This document shows positions 29,296 to 40,300 of a stretch of DNA of 64,000 nt, piece by piece; position 1 is the first letter of the stretch; each line of letters begins with the position of its first letter. The notes beneath the pieces were generated by a model. That model ran no database searches, was not told the origin of the DNA, and saw only the letters and a list, made by a program, of their open reading frames with translations. Origin of the DNA: Xanthomonas nasturtii (GTDB lineage: Bacteria > Pseudomonadota > Gammaproteobacteria > Xanthomonadales > Xanthomonadaceae); contig NZ_LYMI01000005.1 in NCBI RefSeq assembly GCF_001660815.1, positions 52,635-116,634 on the forward strand. The letters run 5' to 3'. Position numbers and translations under genes: made by a program.

Positions 29296-29572
29296 GTGGT
29301 TCCGTGCCCCTATGCTTTAAAAGATAATGGAATAAATCAAAAGCTTGGTGGTGATGGTAGGGCCGTTTTCAGCGGATAACCACCATAACTATTTGTTTCC
29401 AAAGACATTTCAGCGCCTGAAACTCGTTGGACTAGTACGCCTGGTCTGGTGGGAAAACCTGTGGATAGTTTTCTGGCCAAATTGCAGCGCAACGTTATCC
29501 ACAGATTCTCCCGCATTTGACCCCAACGTTTCCACGCTTTTTTCCAAGTGGGCCGCGCTGGAGGTCAATGGC
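29296..29572. other. Probable oriC segment between dnaA and dnaN
   Basis: 277 bp with two DnaA boxes: CTATCCACA on the minus strand (29460-29468, read TGTGGATAG) and the perfect TTATCCACA (29495-29503). An AT-rich stretch near 29317-29345 is suited to unwinding. Context (dnaA, dnaN, recF, gyrB, rpmH) is the classic origin neighbourhood. Only two strong boxes are visible, so the origin may also use the boxes upstream of recF and dnaA. Confidence 0.65.
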
Positions 29573-30898
29573 CTACTCGCTGAGCTTGCGAATCAGCTTT
29601 TCCCAGTCCTCGCGCAGCTTGCCGTCGGCCTCCATCAGCGTGCGGATCTGCCGGCAGGCGTGCAGCACGGTGGTGTGGTCGCGGCCGGCGAAGGCGTCGC
29701 CGATCTCCGGCAGGCTGTGTTCGGTGAGTTCCTTGGCCAGCGCCATCGCCACCTGGCGCGGGCGGGCCAGCGAGCGCGTGCGCCGCTTGGAGAGCAGATC
29801 CTTCATCTGCAGGCCGTAGTAGTCCGCCACCGTCTTCTGGATGTTGGGGATGCCGATCGCCTGCTGCTGGGCACGCAGCAGGTCACGCAGCGTCTCCTGG
29901 GCGAATTCCACCGTGATCGCGCGACCGGTGAAGTTGGCACGCGCCACCAGCGTGTTGAGTGCGCCTTCCAGGTCGCGCACGTTGGAGCGCATCTTCTTGG
30001 CGATCAGGAACGCCACGTCGTCCGGAATGTCGGCGCCGCGCTCGCGTGCCTTGGCCAGCACGATGGCTGCGCGGGTCTCGAAATCCGGCGGATCGATCGC
30101 CACCGACAAGCCCCAGGCCAGGCGCGACTTCAACCGCGGCTCCAGGCCTTCAACTTCGCGCGGGTAGCGGTCGCAGGTCAGGATGATCTGCTGGCGGCCG
30201 TCGAACAGTGCGTTGAAGGTGTGGAAGAACTCCTCCTGCGTACGGTCCTTGCCGGCGAAGAACTGGATATCGTCGATCAGCAGCGCATCGATCTGCTGGA
30301 ACTGGCGCTTGAACTGGTCCATGGCCTTGTCCTGCAGTGCGCGGATCATTGCGCTGAAGAACTGTTCCGAGCGCAGGTACATCACCTTGGCAGCGGGGTT
30401 GGCCTGACGCAGGGCGTTACCGGCGGCAAACATCAGGTGGGTCTTGCCCAGGCCGGTGCTGCCGTACAGCAGCAATGGGTTGTGCGCACGGTCGCCGGGT
30501 TTCTGCGCGGCCTGGATCGCGGCCGCAAGACCCAGCTGGTTACTGCGGCCTTCCACGAAGTTGGCAAAGGTGTAGTGCGAATCCAGGTTGCCGGCGAAGG
30601 GCACGATCGGCGCGGCCACCGGCGCATTGGGCACCGCCACCGCGGGAGCCGGCTCGGGCGCACGTGGGCGCGAGCCCACTGCCAGCGCGACCTCGCCATT
30701 GCCGGCGAAATACGTCAGCAACTCGCGAATGCGCGGCAGGTAGCGTTCGCGGACCTGGTCGACGATGAAGGCATTCGGGGCGTACAGCACGATGCTGTCG
30801 CCGCGGTCTTCGGCTTGCAGGGGTTTCAACCAGGTGTGGACATCTTCGGGCGGGAATTCGGCTTCGAGACGTTCCAGACAGCGGGGCCAAGCATCCAT
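29573..30898 (-). CDS. dnaA: Chromosomal replication initiator DnaA
   Basis: A 441-residue AAA+ initiator. Domain I begins [20 protein letters not shown], and a short Pro/Ala-rich domain II follows at about 85-105. Domain III has Walker [19 protein letters not shown] and Walker [14 protein letters not shown]. Domain IV ends with the DNA-binding signature [19 protein letters not shown]. The ATG at 30898 is chosen over an adjacent TTG one codon upstream. It is transcribed divergently from rpmH and upstream of dnaN. Confidence 0.98.
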   Translation of the reverse strand: MDAWPRCLERLEAEFPPEDVHTWLKPLQAEDRGDSIVLYAPNAFIVDQVRERYLPRIRELLTYFAGNGEVALAVGSRPRAPEPAPAVAVPNAPVAAPIVPFAGNLDSHYTFANFVEGRSNQLGLAAAIQAAQKPGDRAHNPLLLYGSTGLGKTHLMFAAGNALRQANPAAKVMYLRSEQFFSAMIRALQDKAMDQFKRQFQQIDALLIDDIQFFAGKDRTQEEFFHTFNALFDGRQQIILTCDRYPREVEGLEPRLKSRLAWGLSVAIDPPDFETRAAIVLAKARERGADIPDDVAFLIAKKMRSNVRDLEGALNTLVARANFTGRAITVEFAQETLRDLLRAQQQAIGIPNIQKTVADYYGLQMKDLLSKRRTRSLARPRQVAMALAKELTEHSLPEIGDAFAGRDHTTVLHACRQIRTLMEADGKLREDWEKLIRKLSE

Positions 30899-31011
30899 CA
30901 AAGTGTGATCATCTGTTGCTGGCTGCGGCGCGCAGGAAAGCGCCGTGCTCGCAGCCCGGTAGTGAAAAGAGGATGGACCAGACTAGCACCGAGGGCAGGG
31001 TTTTCCCAGGC

Positions 31012-31032
31012 TTATTCACAGGTCCATCCACA
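31012..31032. promoter_or_regulatory. DnaA-box region upstream of dnaA
   Basis: TTATTCACA (31012-31020) fits the DnaA-box consensus TTATNCACA. CCATCCACA (31024-31032), two mismatches from TTATCCACA, follows 3 bp later. The pair sits 115-135 bp upstream of the dnaA start, which suits autoregulation of dnaA. Confidence 0.55.
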
Positions 31033-31072
31033 GGGCGTGCGCAACCTCACAGTCGCTAAAGCACGCAGGGAG

Positions 31073-31100
31073 TTGACCCGGCCCGCCGCGCTCCTATAGA
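31073..31100 (+). promoter_or_regulatory. Sigma-70 promoter of rpmH
   Basis: TTGACC (31073-31078) and TATAGA (31095-31100) are separated by 16 bp and lie 40 bp upstream of the rpmH start. Both hexamers are close to consensus, in line with high ribosomal-protein expression. Confidence 0.75.
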
Positions 31101-31140
31101 ATTTCCGGTTCTATTCGTCTCCATCCATGCAGAGGGCCCC

Positions 31141-31281
31141 ATGGCCACCAAGCGTACTTTCCAACCCAGCAACCTCAAGCGAGCACGCGACCATGGCTTC
31201 CGCGCACGTATGGCAACCGCCGACGGCCGCAAGATCCTGGCTCGCCGCCGCGCCAAGGGCCGCAAGCGCCTGAGCGCTTGA
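31141..31281 (+). CDS. rpmH: 50S ribosomal protein L34
   Basis: A 46-residue basic protein of the large ribosomal subunit. It begins [20 protein letters not shown] and contains [19 protein letters not shown], the L34 family pattern. Length is standard for the family. An AGAGGG precedes the start. It is divergent from dnaA and followed by rnpA, the conserved order near bacterial origins. Confidence 0.97.
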
Positions 31282-31319
31282 TTGCCGCGCCGCTCGCTGC
31301 GGCCGAGGCAGTCCCTAAC

Positions 31320-31757
31320 GTGAACGCATCGAACCCGTGCAGGCGATTTCCTCGCTCTGCGCGGGTTCGTACGCGTGCGCAATATACGGTCGTTTTCGAT
31401 ACTGCACGTCGTACCTCGGACCCGTTGCTCAGCCTGCACTGGCGCACAGGCGATACGCCGCCGCGCCTGGGCATGGCGGTGTCGCGCAAGGTCGATACGC
31501 GTGCGGTGGGCCGCAACCGGATCAAACGCGTATTGCGCGATGCCATGCGGCATCTGCTGCCCGAGCTTGCCGGTGGCGATTACGTGATCGTGGCGCGCTC
31601 GGCAGCGGCGAAGGCGACCAATCCACAGATTCGCGACGCCTTCGTGCGTCTGCTGCGCCGTGCCGGCGCATTGCCCCTGCCTGCTGCGCCCGGCACAATG
31701 CCGCCCGCCAGGACGATGCACCCATCCTCCCTTTCCCCGACAGAGCCGGAACTCTAG
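31320..31757 (+). CDS. rnpA: Ribonuclease P protein component
   Basis: A 145-residue basic protein that binds RNase P RNA and matures tRNA 5' ends. The hallmark RNR-type motif is [16 protein letters not shown], with [18 protein letters not shown] before it. The GTG at 31320 ([18 protein letters not shown]) is preferred. A TTG at 31278 would overlap the rpmH stop. The C-terminal ~30 residues are a Pro/Ser/Thr-rich tail not needed for the fold. It ends 25 bp before yidC, and no yidD lies between. Confidence 0.93.
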   Translation: MNASNPCRRFPRSARVRTRAQYTVVFDTARRTSDPLLSLHWRTGDTPPRLGMAVSRKVDTRAVGRNRIKRVLRDAMRHLLPELAGGDYVIVARSAAAKATNPQIRDAFVRLLRRAGALPLPAAPGTMPPARTMHPSSLSPTEPEL

Positions 31758-31782
31758 TTCCGACTGAGCGAGTTGCTGCCCG

Positions 31783-33504
31783 ATGAACCAGACCCGTGTT
31801 TTCCTGATTTTTGCCTGGCTGATGGTCGCGGCGCTGCTGTGGATGGAGTGGGGCAAGGACAAGGCAGCTGCCAATGCGCCTGTTGCAGCTGCCACGCAAT
31901 CGGTCCCGGCGGCGCGTGATCTGGATGCGGCAGCGTCGAGCGCCAATGTTCCCGCGGCGCAGGCCATTCCGCAGGCAGGCGCGCCCGGTGCGGTGCCTGC
32001 GACCAGCACCACCGCCGCGACGCCAGCCGCTGCTGGTACAGCGCCGGTGGTGACGCTGACCTCGGATGTGCTGCGCCTGAAACTGGATGGCCGCAGCGTG
32101 CTCGATGCCGAACTGCTGCAGTTCCCGCAGACCAAGGACGGCACCGCGCCGGTCAGCCTGCTGACCGAAGATGCGGCGCACCCGTATAACGCCACCAGCG
32201 GCTGGGCCAGCGAGCATTCGCCGGTGCCGGGCGTGGGCGGCTTCCGCGCCGAGCAGCCGGGCACGGCGTTCGAACTTGCCAAGGGCCAGAACACCCTGGT
32301 GGTGCCGTTCGTATGGAATGGCCCCAACGGCGTGTCGATCCGCCGCACCTTCACGTTGGAGCGCGGTCGCTATGCGATCTCGATCAAGGATGAGGTGATC
32401 AACCAGAGTGGCGCGCCGTGGAACGGCTATGTGTTCCGCAAGTTGAGCCGGGTGCCGACCATCCTCAGCCGCGGCATGACCAACCCGGATTCCTTCAGCT
32501 TCAACGGGGCGACCTGGTACAGCCCGCAGGAAGGCTACGAGCGTCGCGCATTCAAGGACTACATGGACGATGGCGGCCTGAATCGCCAGATCACCGGCGG
32601 CTGGGTGGCGCTGTTGCAGCACCACTTCTTTACCGCATGGATTCCGCAGAAGGACCAGGCCTCGTTGTATGTGCTGAACCAGGACGGCCCGCGTGACGTG
32701 GCCGAGCTGCGCGGCCCGGCCTTCACTGTGGCGCCGGGACAGACCGCCAGCACCGAAGCGCGCCTGTGGGTGGGCCCGAAGCTGGTCAGCCTGATCGCCA
32801 AGGAAGACGTGAAGGGCCTGGACCGTGTGGTCGATTACAGCCGCTTCTCGATTATGGCCATTATCGGCCAGGGCCTGTTCTGGGTGCTGAGCCATCTGCA
32901 CAGCTTCCTACATAACTGGGGCTGGGCCATCATCGGCTTGGTGGTGCTGCTGCGCCTGGCGCTGTATCCGTTGTCGGCCGCGCAGTACAAGTCCGGTGCC
33001 AAGATGCGCCGCTTTCAGCCGCGCCTGGCGCAGTTGAAGGAGCGCTACGGCGACGATCGCGTCAAGTACCAGCAGGCGACGATGGAGCTGTTCAAGAAGG
33101 AAAAGATCAACCCGATGGGCGGCTGCCTGCCGCTGCTGATCCAGATGCCGATCTTCTTCGCACTGTATTGGGTGCTGGTGGAGTCGGTGGAACTGCGCCA
33201 GGCGCCGTGGTTGGGCTGGATCCAGGACCTGACTGCGCGCGACCCGTACTTCATCCTGCCGGTGCTCAACATCGCGATCATGTGGGCCACGCAAAAGCTG
33301 ACCCCGACCCCGGGCATGGACCCGATGCAGGCCAAGATGATGCAGTTCATGCCGCTGGTGTTCGGCGTCATGATGGCCTTCATGCCGGCCGGTCTGGTGC
33401 TGTACTGGGTGGTCAACGGCGGCCTGGGTCTGTTGATCCAGTGGTGGATGATCCGCCAGCACGGCGAGAAGCCGAGCAAGATCATCCAGGCCAACGCCAA
33501 GTAA
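31783..33504 (+). CDS. yidC: Membrane protein insertase YidC
   Basis: A 573-residue inner-membrane insertase/chaperone. An N-terminal helix ([20 protein letters not shown]) leads into the large periplasmic domain typical of Gram-negative YidC. A C-terminal five-helix core follows with [20 protein letters not shown] and [20 protein letters not shown]. It acts with SecYEG or alone to insert membrane proteins. Downstream is a strong terminator. Confidence 0.96.
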   Translation: MNQTRVFLIFAWLMVAALLWMEWGKDKAAANAPVAAATQSVPAARDLDAAASSANVPAAQAIPQAGAPGAVPATSTTAATPAAAGTAPVVTLTSDVLRLKLDGRSVLDAELLQFPQTKDGTAPVSLLTEDAAHPYNATSGWASEHSPVPGVGGFRAEQPGTAFELAKGQNTLVVPFVWNGPNGVSIRRTFTLERGRYAISIKDEVINQSGAPWNGYVFRKLSRVPTILSRGMTNPDSFSFNGATWYSPQEGYERRAFKDYMDDGGLNRQITGGWVALLQHHFFTAWIPQKDQASLYVLNQDGPRDVAELRGPAFTVAPGQTASTEARLWVGPKLVSLIAKEDVKGLDRVVDYSRFSIMAIIGQGLFWVLSHLHSFLHNWGWAIIGLVVLLRLALYPLSAAQYKSGAKMRRFQPRLAQLKERYGDDRVKYQQATMELFKKEKINPMGGCLPLLIQMPIFFALYWVLVESVELRQAPWLGWIQDLTARDPYFILPVLNIAIMWATQKLTPTPGMDPMQAKMMQFMPLVFGVMMAFMPAGLVLYWVVNGGLGLLIQWWMIRQHGEKPSKIIQANAK

Positions 33505-33510
33505 TTGAAG

Positions 33511-33536
33511 AAGGCCCGCCGCAAGGCGGGCTTTCT
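33511..33536 (+). terminator. Terminator of the rpmH-rnpA-yidC transcript
   Basis: GCCCGCC (33514-33520) and GGCGGGC (33525-33531) form a 7-bp GC stem with a GCAA tetraloop, followed by TTTCT, 10 nt after the yidC stop. Confidence 0.8.
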
Positions 33537-33588
33537 GCATGTCAGCCCGCATCTGCTGCCTGTTGTCTCCCTCGCCAAGGACGCCGTC

Positions 33589-35733
33589 GTGACCACATGG
33601 CCGTTGCATCGCCTGTTGCTGTGCGCAAGTTGCGTCGGAATGCTTGCGCTGGCCGGCTGCGGCAAACACGACACCAGCGAGGCAGCTTCCGCTGCGAAGC
33701 CGTCTTCTGCCGCGGCCGCAGCCACGCCGGCAGACAAGGCCGGCGACGCCGTGCACGCATTGATCGCGCAACTGCGCGAACAGTTGGACCGGCACCGCCG
33801 CATCATCGTGTTGCTCGCCGATGAGGACCCGCACAAGGCCTACACCGAAGAGATCGTGGCGATCCTCAAGCGCTACGACGTGCCCGGGGTGTTCTTCGAA
33901 GTGGGGCGCAACCTGGGCAGCCTGGACGCGCAGGGCAAGCCCAACCTCACGCCGTTATCCAAGATCAGCCACACGCTGATGGAAGAAGGTTATGCGGTGG
34001 GCAACCACAGCCTGACCCATGCGCAGCTGTCCAAGACCACCGGCGATGCGCTGCGTAGCCAGGTGCTGGATACCGACACGCTATTGCGCGCGGTGGACGA
34101 CACGCGTGCGCCGCTGTTCCGGTTTCCGTATGGCGCACGCAATGCGGAGGGCCTGCAGTTGCTGGGCGAGGCCGGCCTGAAATCGATCATGTGGAACATC
34201 GATTCGATGGACTGGGCCGACCCGGTACCCGAGTCGATCGTGCAACGCGTGCTGGATCAGGTGAACAAGGAGCAGCGCGGCATCGTGCTGTTCCATGACA
34301 TCCACGACCGTGCAGTGAAGGCGCTGCCGCAGATCCTGGATCGCCTGATCGCCGATGGCTACCAGTTCGCCGGCTGGAATGGCCGCGAGTTTTCGGTGGC
34401 GCACGCGCCCAGTGCGGCGGCCGAGGCAACCGTGACCACCAGCTATGCCAAGTCGTGGGCGATCGTGATCGGCATCGACGATTACGCGCATTGGCCCAAG
34501 CTCGAATACGCGGCCAACGATGCGCAGGCGATCGCCACGACCTTGACCGGCCCGTTGGGATTTCCCTCGTCGCAGGTGATCGTGCTCAAGAACGGCGAGG
34601 CGACACGCAACAATATTCTTGCCGCCTTTCATGACCGCCTCGGCGAAGGCCGTGCGCAGACCAACGACCGCGTGTTCGTGTTCTTCGCCGGGCATGGCGC
34701 CACGCGCCGGCTGGCGTCCGGGCGCGACCTGGGCTACATCATTCCGGTCGATTCGGACCCGGAGCAGTTGGCCAGCGATGCGATCGCGATGAGCGACCTG
34801 CAGAACATCGCCGAAAGCCTGCAGGCCAAGCACGTCCTGTTCGTGATGGATGCCTGTTACAGCGGGTTGGGGTTGACGCGCGGCGGGCCGAGCTCCAGCG
34901 CATACCTGCGCGAGAACGCACGGCGCATCGCGCGTCAGATGCTCACTGCCGGCGGAGCCGATCAACAGGTGGCCGATAGCGGCCCGAACGGGCATTCGGT
35001 ATTTACCTGGGTGCTGTTGCAGGCATTGGCCGGCAAGGGCGACCTCAACGGCGATGGCTTGATCACCGGCACCGAGCTGGCGGCGTATGTGGCGCCTGCG
35101 GTGTCGGCGGTGTCGGCGCAGATACCGGCCTTCGGCAGCCTGCCCGGATCGCGGGGCGGCGAGTTCGTATTCCAGGTGCCCAGCGGCGAAGAATTCCTCA
35201 CTGCCGATACCGCGCAATTGTCTGCCGATGCGATTGCGCTCAACAGCCGCGTGGATGCCACACGGCCTGCGCCCGCTGCAGCTGGTGCGGTGGCGGCTGC
35301 GGCGCCGGTCACGGTGAAAACCCTGCAAGGCGGCCAAGCCACGCTGGTGTTGCCCACCGCGGTGAAGAGCAGCGACCGCCAGCGCGCACAGCTGGCCAAC
35401 GAACGTGGTTTGCAGCTGTACAAGGAAAAGCGCTACGCCGACGCGGCCGAGCAATTTGCCGAAGCGCTGAAACTGCGTCCGGACTTCGCGCTGGCAGCCA
35501 ACAACCTGGGCTTTGTGTATTACCGTCAGGGGCGTTTCGCCGAATCGGCGCGCTGGCTGGAAAACACCTTGAAAATCGATCCGTCGCGCGCGGTGGCCTA
35601 TCTCAATCTCGGCGATGCGTACGCAAAGGCCGGCGATCGCGACAAGGCACGCAAAGCCCATTCGACGTATCTGGAGCTGCAGCCACAACGCAGTGGTGCA
35701 GCGCAGGCGCGCGCGCAGCTGCAATCGCTGTGA
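33589..35733 (+). CDS. Lipoprotein fusing polysaccharide deacetylase, caspase-like protease and TPR domains
   Basis: The GTG at 33589 gives 714 residues and a clean lipoprotein signal with lipobox LAGC. The open frame from 33505 would start inside the yidC terminator and is rejected. Residues ~60-265 form a NodB-type deacetylase: metal-binding NHSLTH (H140, H144), RFPYGARN and LFHDIH are present, while the usual TFDDGP is replaced by LLADEDPH. Residues ~290-540 form a peptidase C14 caspase-like domain with catalytic His in FFAGHG (H369) and Cys in MDACYSG (C423). Residues ~610-714 carry about three TPR repeats. The protein is probably periplasmic or outer-membrane attached. The substrate is unknown. 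It is likely a wall- or polysaccharide-linked protease, and metacaspase-like activity has been proposed in Xanthomonas cell death. Confidence 0.85.
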   Translation: MTTWPLHRLLLCASCVGMLALAGCGKHDTSEAASAAKPSSAAAAATPADKAGDAVHALIAQLREQLDRHRRIIVLLADEDPHKAYTEEIVAILKRYDVPGVFFEVGRNLGSLDAQGKPNLTPLSKISHTLMEEGYAVGNHSLTHAQLSKTTGDALRSQVLDTDTLLRAVDDTRAPLFRFPYGARNAEGLQLLGEAGLKSIMWNIDSMDWADPVPESIVQRVLDQVNKEQRGIVLFHDIHDRAVKALPQILDRLIADGYQFAGWNGREFSVAHAPSAAAEATVTTSYAKSWAIVIGIDDYAHWPKLEYAANDAQAIATTLTGPLGFPSSQVIVLKNGEATRNNILAAFHDRLGEGRAQTNDRVFVFFAGHGATRRLASGRDLGYIIPVDSDPEQLASDAIAMSDLQNIAESLQAKHVLFVMDACYSGLGLTRGGPSSSAYLRENARRIARQMLTAGGADQQVADSGPNGHSVFTWVLLQALAGKGDLNGDGLITGTELAAYVAPAVSAVSAQIPAFGSLPGSRGGEFVFQVPSGEEFLTADTAQLSADAIALNSRVDATRPAPAAAGAVAAAAPVTVKTLQGGQATLVLPTAVKSSDRQRAQLANERGLQLYKEKRYADAAEQFAEALKLRPDFALAANNLGFVYYRQGRFAESARWLENTLKIDPSRAVAYLNLGDAYAKAGDRDKARKAHSTYLELQPQRSGAAQARAQLQSL

Positions 35734-35892
35734 CGGATGGTGATGGCCGACACTGTGCGTGCCGTTGCCGGGAGTACGCGATTGCTGCAATGGGTGCGTG
35801 ATTTAGAACGACCCATGGACACGTGATACGCCGCTGAGCGCGCATCGTGTCAAACCCACGTTTTCTCTTTTCTCCATGTCAGAGCAGTGTCC

Positions 35893-37233
35893 ATGTCGTC
35901 TTCCACTTCCACCATCGTTGCCATCGCCAGTGCTGCCGGAACCGGTGGTGTGGGCATCGTGCGCTTGTGCGGGCCACAGTCGGTACAGATCGCAGGGCAG
36001 CTGGGCGTTGCGCGTCTGCAGCCACGGCACGCGCACTACGCGCGCTTCCGTGATGCGCAGGGAGCGGTGATCGATGACGGCATCGCGCTGTGGTTCAACG
36101 CGCCGCACAGCTTTACCGGCGAAGATGTCGTCGAACTGCAGGGCCATGGCAGCCCAGTGCTGCTGCGGCAGCTGGTTGCCCGCTGCATCGAACTGGGCGC
36201 GCGTCAGGCACGTGCCGGTGAGTTCAGCGAACGCGCGTTTCTCAACGGAAAACTCGATCTTGCGCAGGCCGAAGCCATCGCCGACTTGATCGCGGCCGGC
36301 GATCTGCGTGCGGCGCGCGCGGCGCGGCGCGCATTGGACGGCGTGTTTTCGCGGCGTGTCGATGCGCTCGCCGACAACCTGACCCGCTTGCGTATCCATG
36401 TGGAAGCGGCCATCGATTTTGCCGATGAGCCGCTCGATACCCTGGGCGGTAACCAGGTACGCGATGGCCTGGGCAAGGCGCGCACCTTGCTCGCACAGTT
36501 GCTGCGCGATGCCGAACGCGGACGCACGTTGCGCGACGGCCTGCATGCGGTCTTGATCGGCCCGCCCAACGCCGGCAAGAGTTCGTTGCTCAACGCGCTG
36601 GCAGGGAGCGATCGGGCGATCGTGACCGATGTCGCCGGCACCACCCGTGACACCTTGCACGAGTCCATCCAGCTCGACGGCTTCGAGTTGACCCTGGTCG
36701 ATACCGCCGGGCTACGCGATGGCGGCGATGCCATCGAACGCGAAGGCATGCGCCGCGCGCGCGCAGAAGTGCAGCGCGCCGATCTGGCGCTGGTGGTGCT
36801 GGATGCACGCGACCCGCAAGCCGCACGCGACGCGATTGGCGATGCCATCGATGCAGTGCCGCGTCAGCTGTGGATCCACAACAAGTGCGATCTGCTCAAC
36901 AATCCCGCACCACTGGACGCCAATGCGATCGCAGTCTCTGCAGTGACCGGGCAGGGACTGGAGCAGCTGCACACCCGCCTGCGCGAGCTTGCGCTTGGCG
37001 ACCGCGTGGAAAGTGTCGATGGCGAATTCTCCGCCCGCACCCGGCACGTCGAAGCACTGCGTCGCGCCGAACATCACGCGGACGCCGCCGACCTGGAACT
37101 GGGTTTCGAACAACTCGAACTGGCCGCCGAAGAACTGCGCCTGGCACACGAAGCGCTCGGCGAGATCACCGGCAAGCTGAGCGCCGATGAATTGCTGGGT
37201 AAGATCTTTTCGAGTTTTTGTATCGGAAAGTGA
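35893..37233 (+). CDS. mnmE: tRNA modification GTPase MnmE
   Basis: A 446-residue GTPase that with MnmG installs cmnm5 at U34 of certain tRNAs. The N-terminal formyl-THF-binding domain begins [19 protein letters not shown]. The inserted G domain shows G1 [13 protein letters not shown]2 TTRD, G3 DTAG and G4 NKCD. The protein ends in the catalytic FCIGK motif. The ATG at 35893 is chosen over a GTG two codons upstream. It lies near the origin, as in many proteobacteria. Confidence 0.96.
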   Translation: MSSSTSTIVAIASAAGTGGVGIVRLCGPQSVQIAGQLGVARLQPRHAHYARFRDAQGAVIDDGIALWFNAPHSFTGEDVVELQGHGSPVLLRQLVARCIELGARQARAGEFSERAFLNGKLDLAQAEAIADLIAAGDLRAARAARRALDGVFSRRVDALADNLTRLRIHVEAAIDFADEPLDTLGGNQVRDGLGKARTLLAQLLRDAERGRTLRDGLHAVLIGPPNAGKSSLLNALAGSDRAIVTDVAGTTRDTLHESIQLDGFELTLVDTAGLRDGGDAIEREGMRRARAEVQRADLALVVLDARDPQAARDAIGDAIDAVPRQLWIHNKCDLLNNPAPLDANAIAVSAVTGQGLEQLHTRLRELALGDRVESVDGEFSARTRHVEALRRAEHHADAADLELGFEQLELAAEELRLAHEALGEITGKLSADELLGKIFSSFCIGK

Positions 37234-37289
37234 GGCGCTGCTGCGCAGCGTGCTCGCGATGAGCGATCCGCAACGGCTGGCGCAAAGGA

Positions 37290-37315
37290 CACCGGCCTCT
37301 TTCGAGGCCGGTGTT
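37290..37315. terminator. Bidirectional terminator between mnmE and the TonB receptor gene
   Basis: Perfect 10-bp inverted repeat CACCGGCCTC (37290-37299) and GAGGCCGGTG (37304-37313) with a TTTC loop, between convergent genes. T-runs on both sides are weak. Confidence 0.65.
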
Positions 37316-37341
37316 GATGGAGCCGATGTGCGATCAAGCCA

Positions 37342-40300
37342 TCAGAAGTCGTAACGTGCGGTCAAGCGGAACGAGCGCGGCGTCTGATAATTGCCGTCAT
37401 TCAAATAATTCGGGCTGATCACATCGCGAGATGCTTCACTGAATTCGTTGTACTCGGTGACGCGGTCGTTATTGAACAGATTAAACACGTCGAGCTTGAT
37501 ACGCAGCTTGTTGTCGGCCCAGTTGGGGATGTATGCAGCCGCCAGATCGAAGGTCCAGGTCCACGGCGTACGCCCTTCGTCGCCACGTTGACGTAGCACG
37601 CGGGTGCCTTCAGCGTTCAAGCAATAGAAGCTCGAACCGCTGTAACCGCTGAGGTTGCCCTGGTCAGGCTGCGGAATGTCGTCCAGCGGGATATAGCCCT
37701 GGCAATTGACCGGACGACCGGACTGCAGCACCAGGTTCCCGCCGAACTGCCATTCCGGCGTGAGGTTATAGGCACCGAACAGCTTGAGGGTGTGCTGACG
37801 ATCGTTTGGCGTCGGGCCATAGGTGCCATCGGTAAACAGGCGGTGATCGAAGTCCTGCGTCAGGCCCGGATCTTCCTGCTCCAATGTGGAATTGACGTAG
37901 CCCTCAACATTGCCTCGCGTTCTGGCAAACGTGTATGAGCCCTGGAAGTTGAATTTCTCGCCGGTGCGCTCCCAGAAGAATTCCAGTGCGGTATGGATGC
38001 GTCGATATTCCGGAAGACCGAGATACGACGCCGGCAGGGTTGCCAGTTCCACTTCGCCATCGCCATTCAAGTCGACATTAAGCGTGACATCGCTGCCTGG
38101 GTTAAGGAAGTAGCAGCTTGGCACCGAACCCGGATCGAAATCAGGATAGCCGTTATCGGCGGCCCAATCGATCCAGGGATTGGTGGTACAGGTATCGTCC
38201 ATGCCCGACTTCACCTCGCGGCGAATCATGCGCACGCCTGCCATCCAGTTTTCGGTCAACTGCAACTGCCCACCGAGAATGACTTCGTCCTGATACATCG
38301 GCGAGAGATTGGTGGATGCAACCGATGCCGGGTTTGGCGCAACCAGCGAGCCATTGGTCTGGGTAGCGCCGATCTGCGCACCCTGGCCGACCGGCCGGCC
38401 GTCGGCTTCGCTCCAGCCGTTGACGAAGTACCAGTTGGACACGGTCGATTCCGCGCCCGTCGCACGAATACTCGAGTTGGTTGCGACGGGGATGTAGTAA
38501 CGGCCTGCGGTGCCGAACAGCTTCAGGCTGGAATCGCCCAGCACGTCCCACGAAAAACCAAGTCGCGGGGCGAGCTTGTAGTCCGACTCCACCCAGGCGA
38601 TACCATCGCCATTCTTGTTCTGGAATTTTTCGCCACGCAATCCGAGCACCGCGAGGAAGTCCTCGCTGATCTGCCAATTGTCTTCAAGATAGAAAGCGCT
38701 GTTGGTATTTTCGTAGCTGGAGCTGCTGGTCTGATAGACGCGCGAGCGCGCATACAGTGAGCCGCGCGGCACCAGCTGACCGTTCACGGTGCGGCCCGGA
38801 CGTCCGGCAAATGCGCCGGTGGCAACCGCATTATTGGGAACCAGGTAATACGCCCAGTTGATGCCGCCAGCATAGGTCTGGCCACGATGGCTGGATTCGT
38901 AGTTTTCCTGATCGACACCGAAGCGCAACCGGTGATCGCCCAGCACCCATTCGCCATCGACGCGGAAGGCCTTGCGGATGTCTTCATCAGGCTCGGCATT
39001 CAGATCGGCGATGGTGGAAATGGTGCCAGGGTTGCATCCGATAAATCGGTCGGTCACGTTGGTGGTCAAACCGAAGCTATAAGCCCAAGGGCACTCGCCG
39101 CCAGCCGGATTGGCAGGCAGGCGCGAGTCGATCAGGTTGCTCAGATAGCCGTACTGCGCCGACAGGGTGAAGTTGTCGGTGAAGTAGCCGGTGTACTTGA
39201 GGATGCCGACCTTGCCGCCGTTTTCCATCTCATAGCTTTCGATCGGCGACTCGTGCCTGCCGACGTTGTAACGGTTATCGCCGTTGGCATCGAGGTTGTA
39301 TTCGTAAGTACGGTACTTGGTCTTGGCTTGGTTGTAGATGCCGGTGAATTCGACCAGATTGCTGTCGTTGATGTACCAATCGAGCTTGACCAGACCTTGC
39401 GGCGTGTCATCGCGAACCTGACGGCTTGTCAACGCGTAGAAGTTGTCTTCAGTCTCGCTACGTCCCTCCACCATGGCGAAGAAGAACAACCTGTCCTTGA
39501 TGATGGGACCGCTGGCATACGCAGAGTAAATGGTGCTGTCGAACTGATCGTCGCTGCGGTACTGGTACAGCGGGTCTGACGCGTCGGGGTCGCGTTCGCG
39601 GACGTTCTTACCTGCTGCCGCGCCCCAGTCCGGCGCCCATTCCACGCTGGCGCCGTAATGCCAATCATTGGAGCCGGACTTGGTCACAATGCTGACGATG
39701 CCGCCCAGCGAGCGGCCATACTCGGCGCCATAGCCACCGGTCTTGACCTGCAACTGCCCGATGCCCTGGAACGGCACATTGGCAAACGACAGGAACGTGC
39801 GCATGTTGGTCACGTCGAAGCCGTTGATGTAATAGCCGTTCTCGGCCACCGACGAGCCGCCGAACGATGCGAGGTTGCCAGCGCCCAGGCCGCTATCGCC
39901 TCGCACCGCACCTGGCGCCAACAGTGCAACCGAAGACACATCGCTGGCCACCGGCAATGCAATCATCTGCTCGGCGGTGAAGACCGTGGTGGATTCAACC
40001 GACGAGACATCGATGGGATTGAGCGCGCCGGTGCCGATCACGTTGACCCTGTCCAGCGTTGTGGCATTGCTTCCGAACACGACCTGCGAGCCGCTACCGA
40101 CCTTGACCTCGACTTCGCGCGTCACCCCGTCGGCGGTGACCACGTATTTGCCCGGCGGTAGCTGGCTGAAGCTGAATCTGCCGTCGGACGCGGCGGTGAC
40201 CGAACGAGTGACACCGGTCTGCGGGCTCTGAATGGCAACGGTACTGCCCGGCTGCCCGCTACCGAAGATGGAGCCCACCGCACTCTGCGCCTGCAAGCCA

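Noticed and set aside
29345..31099. A 584-residue plus-strand frame opposite dnaA
   Set aside because: Its codons mirror dnaA on the other strand and it crosses the origin segment. No ribosome-binding site or family motif.
33505..33588. Upstream part of the deacetylase-caspase frame as coding
   Set aside because: It runs through the yidC terminator stem. The GTG at 33589 gives a proper lipoprotein signal.
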